Assembly (NCBI GenBank): GCA_029216955.1
Contig: JANAVB010042239.1
Coordinates: forward strand, 1-64,000
Origin: Iris pallida
Lineage: Eukaryota > Streptophyta > Magnoliopsida > Asparagales > Iridaceae
Direction of reading: 5' to 3'
Length of the DNA: 64,000 bases
Below are positions 46,997 to 58,754 of the stretch, one piece after another. A model generated the notes under the pieces. It was not told the origin of the DNA and did no database searches. It saw only the letters and a list, made by a program, of their open reading frames with translations. Every line of letters starts with the position of its first letter. The stretch's first letter is position 1. Made by a program: the position numbers and the translations under genes.

Positions 46997-47420
46997 TTAG
47001 TGGAGAGTTGAAGGCACAATGTTATGCTCATTTATATATGGTCTTCCAAGGAGGATGTTGTAAGATACATCTGAGTTGGTAACATAAAAAGTTGCCATAG
47101 TTCGAAGATCACCAATCTGAATCTTCAGACGAATCTTCCCCAGTGGTTTACTCTTTCCAAAGTTGAAACCAACTACTGTGGTACTAGTGTAAGTCAAATC
47201 ACTAATAGGAATCCTCAAAGGTCCTAGTATACTCTGAAGAATTATGCTAATAGAAGACCCAGGATCGATGTAAATCTTGTCAATTTCAGTAGATTCAATA
47301 TACCATGTGTAGCACAGAGGCCTGTCATGCTTATTATGCTTCAGCAGCATATCTTCTTGTGTGAAGGTAATGTTAGGAATTGCTTCCATCACACTATACA
47401 CGTCACTGGTATATTGTCAG
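46997..47420 (-). pseudogene. pol: Aspartic protease of Tat element D
   Basis: Contains ITFTQEDMLLKHNKHDRPL, then catalytic D-P-G-S-S (IYIDPGSSISII, about 47268) and the C-terminal NILLGRPYI (about 47050). The Trp-to-stop change seen in element C is not present here, where the residue is Tyr. A TAA at 46997-46999 ends the open part, and the frame resumes at once. The catalytic Asp is intact. Confidence 0.8.
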
Positions 47421-47599
47421 GAGTCTTGAGTTGAGCTAAGCACGAGTCTGCTTGTAGCAAAGCTTCACTCAAAATTTTGCGCTTTTTTTGGAAAGGCGAA
47501 GTAACTCAAAGATAGAGAGTCTAGCCGGAGTATTAGCTAACTGGTCTAGAATATCAAATTTTTAGGGCTTCATCATCACCCCTTGATTTGAAGCAGACT

Positions 47600-49990
47600 T
47601 CAATGGGACGTCAAAGCGTACTGCTTTCTGTTTCCCTTTCTAAACCACAGATGGTTTAGAAGGTCTTGCCTCAGCAGGAACAGATGATGGTTGAGCAGGT
47701 ATTGTTTCAACAACGTCCTCTGCTTCTTTGGAAGATCTCTCATAATCTTTATGGTACTCTTTCCCAGATCTCGTACCAGCAAAGATTTCTTCTTCAGACT
47801 CGGGAGAATGAAGTACCATATTACAGGCTTTGTGCTTCTTTCCCTTAGCCTTCTTCTTACAAAGATTTTTATGAGGGACTTCAAATCCCAATCCAACAGT
47901 AGATTTTTGACTTTGAATTTGTAAAGGAAGTCGCATTCCTTCATCATAGTTCAAACCTTCCACCTTTTGAAAGTCATAGCCCATCTTCTTTATGAGATGG
48001 ATTGATTATTGACTGTACAAATGAGTGGGTAGCGGACTTTCAATAGATGGTTCAGCAGAGGAAGAAGGAATAAAGACCTGTATGGCCACATGAGTAGGAG
48101 GAATAGAAACCTCTGTAGCTGTCAGAGAAGGAGGAATAGAAACCTTTTTAGCCACATGAGCAAGAGTATTCGGGATCGGAGAAAAAATCCCTATAGGTGC
48201 TTTCTCATAAGCATCAAAGACATGTTGTGCCCTGTATAAAGGAAAAATACTCATGGCTAACCATTGCTGATGAGTAAGTTTGAGTTTGATGGGAGGAGCC
48301 AAACTTGGAAGGCATATATTCAAACCCTTCAGCCTATCCTCCAAAGGAATGATATTCCAAAGATGATCCAAATCATCATGATCTGGAGTAATAACATGAG
48401 AAATCATGTTGCAGGTTTTGACTTTCTTACCTTTCTTAGATTTTTGAAGTTTTACCTTCATCTTCCAGTTCATGTACTAAGTCAGGATGTACCCACATGA
48501 TTTCATCATTTTTTAATGTGAGAGGCAATAATCCTTTATTTTGCTCTCTAGCAGGCGGGAGATTCACAATCTTCATAGTTGCCTTAGGAATTGGGACAAT
48601 TCCATCTGGAACATGCTATGGAGGAAAACCACCAAATTGAAGAGAAACCATATTAGTTGTAACTGTATGCTCATCATTGGTTAAAGTGATGGCATTGGCA
48701 TTTATCAACTCTTGGATTTTCTTCTTTAAGATGTAGCAAGCCTTGGTAGGATGATTTATATATCTATGTTAGATATAATATTCGGGATTGTCAGTCAGAT
48801 TCACCTCATTAGGCCTTTTAGGCTCTGGAATCTGGAGTTTCCCACTCTTTACAAGACATTAGAATATCCTCGGGATATCATTGTCATCAAAAGAGTACTT
48901 TTCTTTTGGTTTGGAAGACTCCGAAATATTTGGCATCATTTTGGGTTTTGAAAGATTAACCACTAGGGTTTCCTTCCCTTTCCCATTGCGATTGTCGGAA
49001 TTATTGCCTGAAGAGCCTTTCTTTCAATGTCTTCTGAGGCAGAGATCATCCCGTATTCACGAGCCAACCTACCATTGGTCTCGGTTGAAACTGCTGCTAT
49101 AATGAACAAGGCCCAATCTGTGAATTGAGAGCCCGTAAAGACAGCAATAGATAGTCGCAGATTCATCTTGCATGTATTAATCAATGCTGAATCTGGCATA
49201 CTCGGAGGCATTTTCAAAGTTGCATGTCGGAAAAGTTCGATAAACGTCTAAGTATCTTCCTTCTTCTTTTGTTTGATCTCTATTAAGGAGGACATATTCA
49301 TGTCCATGCCTCCTTCATAGAAGCGGGAGAGACATTGCTTTAAATTTGTCAAAAGACGATATGCAATTGTCGGGTAGACTGCGATACCAGTCATAAGCTG
49401 AACCCGTTAAATATCCGATGAAAACTCGGGTAAGAAGAGCATCATTCTTCTGTAAGTGCACAGTCATAATATCAAAATAATTGATATATTGACTGGGAGA
49501 AGCCTTTCCATCAAATAACACCATAGGTTGTGGCTTGAATTTTGGAGGAAAAGACACATCATTCCAATGAGGAGGATAAGGTTGCTTAATCCCTAACCTC
49601 TGGAGCTAATCCTTGTGCTTCAGAACTTCAAACTGTGCTTTTAGCTCACGTACCGCTTGAATAGCTTCACTAGTTTGAGGAATCACATTCGACTGAATAG
49701 TTGCTGGATGTACTGTAACTTCCATCGGAAGTGGTACATCTTCTGGAATGATAGGATCTGGAGATGCAGAATTTTGATTGATAGCAGGCACTTGACTAAG
49801 ATTATTCAAAGGTATATCAACCCCTTGACTATCTTGAATTTGTGCTACTACCTGCACCGGTGTTACTACTGCTGGCTGAGCAGTTTGCTGAGTCATTATT
49901 ATTTAATGCATACTTTGCATCATAGTAAGCATGTCTTTCAGCGATTGCTCAACTGCAGAGAGACGTTGTTCTGTATTAGCATTCGACGTC
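47600..49990 (-). pseudogene. gag: Gag and gag-protease linker of Tat element D
   Basis: From 49896 a Gln/Pro-rich leader ends in a helical stretch (AIQAVRELKAQFEVLKHKD). It is followed by the gag core at 49557-49315 (MVLFDGKASPSQYINYFDIM, YDWYRSLPDNCISSF) and, after a frameshift, 49217-48963 (PDSALINTCKMNLRLSI). The downstream frame (48473-47640) has two basic K-rich blocks and another G-patch-like MGYDFQKVEGLNYDEGMR with VGLGFEVP (about 47975-47875). This is the second such motif in the element. The zinc knuckle seen in C lies around 48740 but is damaged. Confidence 0.7.
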
Positions 49991-50079
49991 TCCAGTTCAT
50001 CTTCGATAGCATAGGATTCAACCTTCCTTAAACATACAAAGGGATTAGTGTACAGGTATGAGTCAACACTATCAGTTTC

Positions 50080-51348
50080 TCACTCAAAAGACTGAGTACC
50101 CCCAGCTTCTGAATCTAAAGATTGTAACTGTCTTTGACTTCTTGACCGGGTATTCTGATATACCCCTTCAAAGGAATCAAGAAGTTGGTTGAACTGTTGT
50201 TGACCAAGAGTCTGGGACAAGTTGCGTCTTGGATGTCGTCCTCTGTTGGTATGAGATGCCACGTTGACTGACGCATATAACAACTCATGCTCTTGATCAT
50301 CAACTTGTTGCAGAGTCACATTGTAGCCTAACCGATAAAAAACTGACCGTTTAGAAGCTGAACAGCAACATTTGATTACAATCTGGTGACACTCACAATA
50401 ATAATTTTCTTTGGGAAGTGTCACAGGAGATTTTCAGTCTTTACGCTTTTGTACAAGCAACTCGCGTAAATCAGAAGGAGTAGAAGAAGTAGTCTTCTTT
50501 ATTACATTTGGGACAGAGAATCGTTTAGTCCCTTATGTATAAAGAAGATTATAGGCTGCATTAGTAGAACCAACCCGGGCATTTTTACGCGTGTGGAGTT
50601 GCGTGCGTAAATCTTGAGATTTTTGTGCATAAAGGACTCCATCAGTATTACGCATAATTTGAAGGTTTGGTACCTTTCATAAAGCAGTATAAGGAGGCTG
50701 TTGGTGGAAAGCCGATGTTTGACCAACAATAGATTTCATGTTTTTATGATGTATGCGTGAAGACAAATTCACGTTAGATGCAAAGGCATCATTATGAACT
50801 TTATCTACTCTGTCACCGACATGAGATTTACCCTTACGCGTAGAGCGAAAAATATGAGTATCTGCCACGTCACAGACGAAAGATTTTTCTTTACGCGTAG
50901 AGCATAAATCTTGGGTGTCTACCATGTCACGGACGGGAGACTGGTTTTTTCGTGCAGAGCGTAAAGTTTGAGTTTTACGCACAGAGCGTAAAACTTGAGA
51001 GTCTACAACGTCACCGACGGGAGACTGATTTTTACGCCCGGGACATATCGCTGAAGTAGAGACTGCCTCGTCACCGACGGGAGTCTCCACAACAGGAGTG
51101 GGAAATATTCCTTTGCCTTCAGAGACAGCAGGAACAAGAGATGGTTTGGACTTGGGAATCCAAACTTTTTGAGCCTTCCGCGATTTTTGAACACAGGAGC
51201 AGCGAGTACTACCCCCAGTTCGGAGCATTTTGGCAGTCTGGTCGAAGTGAACAACCAGAGTCATCTTTGTCGATCCAACCGACACATCATCATATTGAGC
51301 AATTGCATTCTCGTCAGAGGAGAAGGTCATCCCCAGCAGAGTCGCCAT
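50080..51348 (-). pseudogene. ORF1 of Tat element D
   Basis: Starts at the ATG within the primer binding site (MATLLGMTFSSDENA, 51348). An N-terminal VVHFDQT segment matches element C (VARFDQQ). From about 51080 to 50750 it consists of roughly 20-residue repeats (pattern RSxRKxxSxVxDxVDT), whose DNA carries the TTTACGC word of this family. After a stop at 50677 the same frame continues with the Cys-cluster IVIKCCCSASKRSVFYRLG (about 50385) shared with element C. The function is not known. ORF1 and gag share one frame in D. Confidence 0.7.
51330..51348 (-). promoter_or_regulatory. Primer binding site overlapping ORF1 ATG, element D
   Basis: On the - strand ATGGCGACTCTGCTGGGGA, two bases after the LTR end AAACA; one base differs from element C. 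Confidence 0.85.
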
Positions 51349-51350
51349 TT

Positions 51351-52259
51351 TGTTTCACTTAACAAAATGCTTTAAAAATGGCTTTTGAAGGAAAACGAGA
51401 AAAAGTACAAAAGTACAAATTGCTTCTGGGAAGTATTGCTATGGCAGTCTGATCTGAGAGCGATCACTTTGTTCTTTGGACCATACGATGATGATGAATA
51501 AAATTGCTTGAAGAAGACGAACAATCGGAAGAACTAAGTCACCAGAAAGGTATCGAGCAACGGTACTGATGGCACAGTAGAATGCTTTCCTGCTTTGCTT
51601 CACCCTATTCTTGAAAAAAAGTTGAAGAAATGCTTCTGGGAATATCGCTCTGAAAGTATAAATTTTCTCAGAATCTCCTCTCCTGTATATCTTCTCGATG
51701 ATCTCTTGTGTTTAAAAATAAGTCTATTTATAGACTATATCTTCTGTGCGTAAAAACCAACAAAGTTTGGTAACTGTCACCCATGATGAGAATCAACCTT
51801 TACGCGTGATGACACGTGACCCACATAGAGTTTTGATCTATATGCATGGTAACACGTGTCCCACTACTTCAACAAAATGAGGAAAGCACGTACACATGTT
51901 CCTCAATAAGTGTGGCATGAAAGCCACATAAGCAGACCACGTTCTTCTGTAGCCAGAAAAGATCGGGCGTAAAAATGACCCAAAATAGACTTCCTGCGTA
52001 AAGTAGCAGACAGGACGTAAAAATAGCTCAAAATAGACTTCCTGCGTAAAGTAGCAGACAGTATCAAGCATATTAAATGCATGATTTGACAGCCTGTCCT
52101 TCACTTAAAAGTTCAGCGAATAGCTCTCGTATAAAATAGCTCGCGTAGAGTTGTACTCTATTTGATCTCCGCGTAAAGTCCGATTCTGGCTCAATTTAAA
52201 TTGCGTAAAGTTATCAACTTCTTTGACTTGGTCTATGAAGTATTTTTTACGCTTCTACA
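51351..52259 (-). repeat. 5' LTR of element D, with internal deletion
   Basis: 909 bp. It matches 33785-34908 except for a missing stretch of about 215 bp: here GTAGCAGAC (52052-52060) runs straight into AGTATCAAGC, while the other LTR has the full intervening sequence. The - strand start TGTAGAAGCGTAAAAAATAC is at 52259. Confidence 0.9.
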
Positions 52260-52280
52260 ACTACACTTTAGTTTACTAGT
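52260..52280. other. Remnant of G2 between elements D and E
   Basis: Only 21 bases separate the two Tat elements. The first five (ACTAC) are the target duplication of D; the last five (CTAGT) are the expected target duplication of E, whose other end is outside the window. Confidence 0.6.
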
Positions 52281-52558
52281 TGTTTGCCATTAAAATCTTT
52301 TGATTGCAAATTTCAATTACAAACAGAACAGTGTTACAATGTAGGACTTAGACGTAGTCCTAGGAGAACACTTTTGTTTATCTGGGTCCTTATGTCGATG
52401 GAGCGAGTGGTAATGCGTTAACTCCGTTGATGATCTGAGGACGATTTTCGGTTCTCTGAAGGTCTGAGTTGCTCTGGGTGCGGGAGCTTACGGAGAGGAA
52501 GAAGACGTTGAGTGTCTGTATGTGCATCTCTCAATGTGTGTAGGTCTCTGTCTGTCGG
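52281..52558 (-). repeat. 3' LTR of element E, left part
   Basis: Contains TGCGGGAGC and the GTCGG at 52554-52558 that was duplicated when G3 inserted. It continues at 56544. With the right part the LTR is about 2.13 kb. Confidence 0.75.
52554..52558. repeat. GTCGG target-site duplication, left of G3
   Basis: Identical to 56539-56543. Confidence 0.85.
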
Positions 52559-55500
52559 TGTCACTACCACATTTCTATTGTGAGGGTATTTTTGATATTT
52601 TTGGGGTAATTTAAATTTATTAGAATTTATTTGAATTTATGGGAATTTTTAGGGATTATTTTGGAATTGTTTAGACTAGGTTGACTTTGACTAGTTTTGA
52701 CCCTTGTAGACCAACCTAGGAGCTAACCCTAGTTAGTATGGACTTGGTTAGGTTATATGACTCTAGTCTAACCTAGGCTAATCCTTGGTTTGGTCATTAG
52801 ACTCTAGTTGGCAATAGGAATTAGATAGTCATAAGTCATGGCTAATGATTTAGAGCCATTAATAAATCAATTCAAACCAGAGCATTGTCGGTTGGCCCAA
52901 AGCCCAAGACATTGAAAAGCCCTAATCCATAGACTAAGTGGCCGGCCACCCTATCAACATTGGGAACATCACCCTATAAATACTCTCCTAATTTTAGGGT
53001 TGCCTCTTTCTTAGAAAAGCTCAAAGATTAAGAAAGGTTTGTTTCCTATTTTATTTAATCCCTAGATTTCCATTTCCATTTCCTTTTTCATTCAAATCTC
53101 CTCCAATAGGTTTTAATATACCTATTCTTGCTGTCATTGAAGTTTCATTTCAGTTTGTTGTGATTTGAGTGGATTGGGACATCAAGGAGAAGAGCTATTA
53201 AATGGAGGTTTTTCTTGAAAGTTCAAGTATAGGTAACTTCTCCATTTCTCCATGAAATTTTGATTTCTTTCCATATTTAGGAAGCCTTAGGAGTGCCCTA
53301 AGTGTCGGCATTGGTTTCGTGTCGAGTCCCATAAGTTTCGTGTCCGTTTGGACACGTATCAGAGACTGTCCCTAACTGTTTGTCGAAATGCCTCAGAGAA
53401 CTTTTTGACCTAATTTCCAGGAAGTTTTTGAATAGTAAATTTGTTTGTGATGTTGCTTATGCATTTCTGTCCTCTGTGGTGGGTTTTTGTGTCGGGTTGT
53501 GTCGAACTCGACGCATGGACACGTGCTGTTGACACGCGCGTGCGTTCGGGTTCTGTCCCCTGCTACTCGGGGGTTCCATAGGACACGACACGAACATGTT
53601 CGACACAAAATTTTGTGGGATCAATGGGTCATATTCTGTCACCATGCTCCCCAAATTTCTTTGGGTCTCGTGCATTGATTGGAGAGTTATTCGTCGTGCA
53701 CGGGGCTTACACTGACACTGTGCACTATTTTTTTCACTCACTGATACGGCTCTATTTCTCAGACACAGCGACACGAGACACGATGCAGTCACTTAGACAT
53801 GAGCACCTAGACCTACCCTAGGTAGGGACACGACTACGAGGCCTAGTTTGGCCTGTGTCGTGTGCACGACACGAGTGCACGTGTGCACGAGACAGTGCAC
53901 TGGACAGTGCACTGTTGTGTCTGATTTGAGTTTTCTCGTGTTTGGACACGTTTGTGTCCTCGTGCTTGGACACAATATCATTGTGGGACACACCTGTATT
54001 ATATATTAGTTACCAACCTTTTAAATCACATTTTAATGTATTTTCATTAATTGTTTGTCATTTTTCCCTTTCAACTGATACATATGATTTCTCAGGGAAT
54101 TCCAGTTTTTAAATTCGATTTTGTACAACTGTGTTAACCCAATTAGAACTGTTAACATGTAGGTTTAAGTCCCTAAATCTATCCTCCTATATGTCATCTG
54201 CCTGTGTGTCAAATTTGGTCAACGTTGGTGGGTTTTCGATTCTGAAATTGGGGCTAGGCATGTGTAGCCTATTGAATCCAGTTTTCTGTTTTGATTTGAT
54301 TTTTCCAATTTCTTTGCAGTTTATATTTGAATTGTTTAGATGATTGTTTGGGTTGTTTGGGTAGCTAAAATCTGAGACTTTGTGTAGGCTGAACTGAGAT
54401 TGAACTTTGGGTGTTTCCCATGAACCTGGGTTCGAATTGTGTGAAAACTGAAACCTGGGAATGTTAGGGATGAAAGCTGAAATCTGGAAATTAATTTTTA
54501 TGACTGAAAAACTGAGTTTTAAATAAAGTGTATTGATGTTTCAATATGTTAACTGATATATATTGGTTGGGTTTTCTGAATGTTGAATCTAAGTTTGTTT
54601 GAGGAAACTGTTAAGTTTTCCTTTCCTCTTTTCTGGAAATCTGAGAACATCCATCTCCTTTTACACCCTCATCACTTACTAACACACACACACACACAAA
54701 CAAATACACACACACACACTGCCACTATCTTCCAGTTTTTACTGTCTCACACACACACTTATTTTCCCATTGACACATGCCCTCTCATAATTCCATGATA
54801 CACACATCTCTCTACACACTTTGTTAACACACACATACACATTATCACACACACATGAGCCCCTTTATGTCTATGTATATATTTCTATGTATTAGCTAGT
54901 GTTGTATGTTTTATACATTAGCCCATGGTTATATATGATATATATAATGTATATGTATTGTGTAGTGAATATAGATATTGTGTATGTATTAAGGTAGGTC
55001 GGTTTAGAGCCTAAATACATTATGAGTTTGTGGCTATGTAGCCTATGGTAATTTGAGTGTGATAGTGGATGTTGGCTTGGTATAGTTTGTGTACTTGATA
55101 TTGGTCTAGTTATCTAGTGTAGCCTTATTAGACCTAGTATAGACTAGTTTAGACTTGATAGCCAAATTTAGACTTGGTTGACCTAGTTTCACCATAGTTG
55201 ACTTAGGTTTGACTTCTTGGTTGACCAGAGTTGACCAAGAGTTGACTTTGCCCTAGATTGACCTAGAATCATGTAGAATGCATAGTAGGACTTTATTATA
55301 CCATTTTGTACTTGTTGTGACTTGTGCAGTTCTAATTAGGAGCCAGACACCACTCCTCGGACAGTACTTTCATATTGGACACTCAAATACCAGGCGAGTA
55401 TATTCTTTGATCATTTCATATTCTGCTTAGAATTATTTCCTGCATTAAATTACTTTACTTGTGCTATCACGACATTATTACGGATTGGTACTATATGGAT

Positions 55501-56538
55501 CTCCTCATGCGATGTTATCCCTCTCGGGAGCATCGGGTACATTGTGTCATGTGCATTTCACTTTCATCATGTACTCCTGTACTTTCACTATACATGTACA
55601 CTCTTGTAAATCATGTACTCTTATGTTCACGGAGCCCTCATGTATACTATCATGTGCACCTTTTCATGGGCCCCCATGTGATATCATGTATAATAACATA
55701 ACCTGCTTAGATCCTTGTGTATTGATTGGGGAAAACGGGGGAGTGATAGTAGACATGTGAACAATTCCATAGTAGTGTAGATCATGTGAAACTCCTTAGT
55801 GTAGATCATGTACAAATCTATTCTGTTCACATATGCTATCATGTACTCTGACTCACTAGCCACTGTTAGTTCCTTACTTATAGTAGATATTTCTATTACA
55901 GTTCTCTCTCTCTCTGTTTACATACTGTATTCTTCAGCACCTGTATCTTACTTTACTGCATGATTATATTTTCTAACCTGCTATGAACTGTTGAGATGTA
56001 CTGTACTCGCTCCTGTCCTGACTGGACCTGTTGAAATATTACAGAGGACGAGGAGGAGGCCTATCTGGATACTTACTACGGGGCAGTCTTAGATGACACT
56101 TGCGAGCTGGACCCTTAGGAGGACACAGCTCTAGCTGAGGACATCACCCCCATTGCCTAGACTAGATTAGTTAGGCTTATCTTATTTTATGTAGTCTTGA
56201 GACATGTTTTGCTAGATTTTATTCTGAATTCTGAGTTGTATATATTCTTTCATTATGTATCTGAGACCATGTACTTCTAGATATTTGCTGGGATTATCTT
56301 AGACTACTTTATCATCTATCTGTTTCCTTGAGTTCTATTTCATATCGTGCCATCTCTTCCTTAGTTGTGATTGAGTTTATTTACTGCTATGTCACCCCCA
56401 TTCGGGGAGTATAAACTATTTAGATATATATATTGTTAGATGTATGTTGACCTAGGATAGCGTTCTACCGCCAACACTGCGGTGTAGGCTGGACGTACCC
56501 ACGTGTCGTGCCCTTACTCTAGGGTGCGGGTCGTAACA
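52559..56538. mobile_element. Complete G-family solo LTR, 3980 bp (G3)
   Basis: Starts TGTCACTACC, ends GGGTCGTAACA and is flanked by GTCGG on both sides (52554-52558, 56539-56543), the signature of an LTR insertion. No second internal terminal repeat, primer site or pol domain is seen, so it is read as a solo LTR of unusually large size. It contains CA microsatellites (54685-54720, 54750-54860). A short segment at 56042-56160 has exon-like codons (EDEEEAYLDTYYGAVLDDTCELDP then a stop) whose relative in G2 is near 31600-31690. Frames at 53400-53990 are cut by CACGTG/GACACG-rich repeats and are not supported. Confidence 0.8.
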
Positions 56539-56543
56539 GTCGG
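56539..56543. repeat. GTCGG target-site duplication, right of G3
   Basis: Identical to 52554-52558; follows the terminal AACA. Confidence 0.85.
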
Positions 56544-58394
56544 TATGTCTCTCTGTGTGTTCATGGGTGTGGAAGAAGGAAATGATCCCTCTATTTATAG
56601 CTTGCAGGCTGGCTGCTCATGCGCGTATATGTAGGATGCACCGGTTTATGGTGATGCCATGTGGTGATTGCTGATAGAAGCGCATGGACGATGCGCTCTG
56701 ATTGAGGAGTTGAACCCTTCTTGTTGCCTTTATGGGCTGCGACCGAGCTGACATGTAGCAATGGAGAGGATCTTTCAGTTGCTAAGATCTTAGGTTATTA
56801 ACACCCCTTTATAGGCTGAATCAAGTCAAAGGACACGTGTCGTAGGTCCATGACTCAAAGATCTCGGATTTAGTGGAGAGTGATCTGATAGGATGCGCCT
56901 GGGATTGGGCGCATGAGAAGACTTTGGCTTGTATCTTTTAGGAGTCACGAACCAGTCTGGGCGCACGGCTTTTAAGGCGCATACGGGGTTTCAGTAGTGA
57001 CTTGACCTCTGTCTTTAGGGGTCAGAGAAAAGTCTGAGGCGCATGGCTTTTGAGGCGCATTCAGAGATTTGGGCGCATAGCTGCGGAGGCGCATACGAAA
57101 TGGTTGGGTGGCCACGTGGCTTGTAACCGCCGGATGAAGGTAATGATGATGTTGACATCAGCGATGCTTCGTTTTCTAAAAAAGCTGTCAACTGTTCAGT
57201 CCTCGGGGACTGGCTGCTATTGTGTCAGACTTCAGCATTTAATGTTCTTTGACAAGTGATGGTTTGTTGAGTGGGCACGTCGATCTGCGTTCCACTAGGC
57301 GTATAAGGACGCGTGGGGCGCATCCTTATGAGGCGCTTGGTGTTGATGGATGCGTCTATATGATGCGCGGTCCGACCGACGCATCCGTTTGTATGACACA
57401 TCTTTATTGGTCCGACTATGACGTTCTTCGAGTGCTTTAAATTGCCTTTTTTTGACTTGGCTGAATTTGAAGCGTTAGGTTCATCACCATAAATGCAAAT
57501 TTATTGTACGAGATTCGGAGAGCCATCCACTTGGCGTATGGGTTTGATTTGCTCGGCCTATAAATAGTGGCAAGGAGAGAGTTTGCTTCTCGTTCTCTTA
57601 CATTCTCCCGAATGAACTAGTTTGCTCGAGCACATTCTGTTGACGAGATGCTTCCGAGGGTGAAGATGCAACGACTTGTCTTCATTTATGCACTCGTGAA
57701 GGTGACTGTTACATCGAAAAGTTGGGATCAAGGGCTTCTGAGGCAGGCGGAAGGTGCCTGTTACATCCAAAGATCGGGATGCTCGAGCCTCATCTCCGTT
57801 ATGCTAGAAGAGTCGCGGATCAGAATTACGGTGCTCCGATAATCTTCCTTGGGCTATGGGAGAGCTCATCCTCTTGCTAGAGTGGGTGTTGCACATTCTG
57901 GATGTGTTGAAAGCTGCTCCTTTAGCCGCAGATTTGCGGTGCTCTCCTCTTCCAGCTAGGGGGTTGATTGCCTACCCTGGTTCTGCTCAATAAATACTTC
58001 ATTAGTCGAAGGCACATATGCTGAGACTTCATGATGCACATAACTGAGACTCTTGAAGGGATGCGCCTGACTGAGACGCCGAAGAGATGCGTCTAACTGA
58101 GATACCAAAGAGATATGCCTGACTGAGACGACGAAGAGATTCACCTGTTTGAGAGCGCATGGCGGTTGTTGCGCCTGGCTGTAAACTTAGGGTCTTTTCT
58201 TTTGTAGAAGTTCTCCTTTGTACAGCCTATTTTTAGACATATAATAGACTTTTATATGAAATAAAAATCTTCTTTTAATGTCTTTGCTTTTGCTGTTTGC
58301 TGTGCCAAGTACTTCATCTGAGCTCCCTGGCGCATGTTCTGAGCGCATAGGAATTCTGGCACATAGATGCGCCCTAAAATTCTATGCTTCTACA
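56544..58394 (-). repeat. 3' LTR of element E, right part
   Basis: Crowded with the word GGCGCAT / ATGCGCC (for example 56945-57100), the private word of this family. TATAAATAG lies on the - strand at 56591-56599, in the position of the LTR promoter. A second TATAAATAG lies on the + strand at 57559-57567, with a following CT-rich leader like that of the aORF. Frames inside (57050-57259, 57249-57440, 57648-57842) are short and without recognisable domains. Confidence 0.75.
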
Positions 58395-58460
58395 AGAACC
58401 CCTTCAAAGTTTTTAAAACTTTTGTCAAGTTTTGGAATACTTTGAATAAGAAGCATGGTG
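58390..58460 (-). promoter_or_regulatory. Polypurine-tract stem-loop of element E
   Basis: On the - strand CATGCTTCTTATTCAAAGTA..loop..ACTTTGAAGGGGTTCT, then TGTAGAAGCATAGA, the LTR start at 58394. The left arm is identical over 20 bases to that of element C. Confidence 0.85.
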
Positions 58461-58653
58461 GTGTCTTCAACGGGGTGCATGACTGTTCGGGTGCATGATC
58501 GCATGCTCCTCTCAGTTAATGCAAATGATAACGCTTCGAAGTAATCACAAAAGATTAATGATGATCTTTTTGGATTATTTGCAGTTATCTTTTCGCATAA
58601 CCCCAAGCGGTGTCTGGCATCACGCCTTATCGGTTTTCGCGTATGCCCAAGCC

Positions 58654-58662
58654 TATAAATAG
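58654..58662 (+). promoter_or_regulatory. TATA box of the antisense gene, element E
   Basis: TATAAATAG, 93 bases before the ATG at 58755, followed by a CT-rich leader; same spacing as in element D. Confidence 0.65.
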
Positions 58663-58754
58663 GCGTCTGATGGAGAGAGAGGGTTCTTCTCCACTTTGCT
58701 TTCTTCTTCTCTACAGTTCTTCTTTCGAAAAACCCTAACTTCTTCTTTTACAAA

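Larger units (their letters stand above)
33785..52259 (-). mobile_element. Tat-type Ty3/gypsy retrotransposon on the minus strand (element D), about 18.5 kb
   Basis: The left LTR (33785-34908) is the 3' LTR and the right LTR (51351-52259) the 5' LTR. Both share the block from TGTTT(T/C)ACTTAACAAAAT to GAAG(C/A)..TCTACA. The flanking five bases ACTAT (33780-33784) and ACTAC (52260-52264) fit a target duplication with one change. Between them lie pol, gag and ORF1 on the - strand and a convergent aORF on the + strand, itself split by a 1667-bp insertion. Every reading frame is interrupted. Confidence 0.9.

Noticed and set aside
15185..52259. Integrated plant virus (pararetrovirus)
   Set aside because: The order protease-RT-RNase H-integrase with LTRs, primer site and target duplications is that of Ty3/gypsy retrotransposons; no coat, movement or envelope gene was seen.
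53393..53993. Cys/Arg/Thr-rich frames in the G solo LTR
   Set aside because: They arise from GACACG/CACGTG-type repeated words; none is conserved with a stable frame in the other G copies.
55459..55760. Membrane-like peptide from 55459-55701
   Set aside because: The homologous segment in G1 (from about 1) does not keep the frame, and the sequence is LTR.
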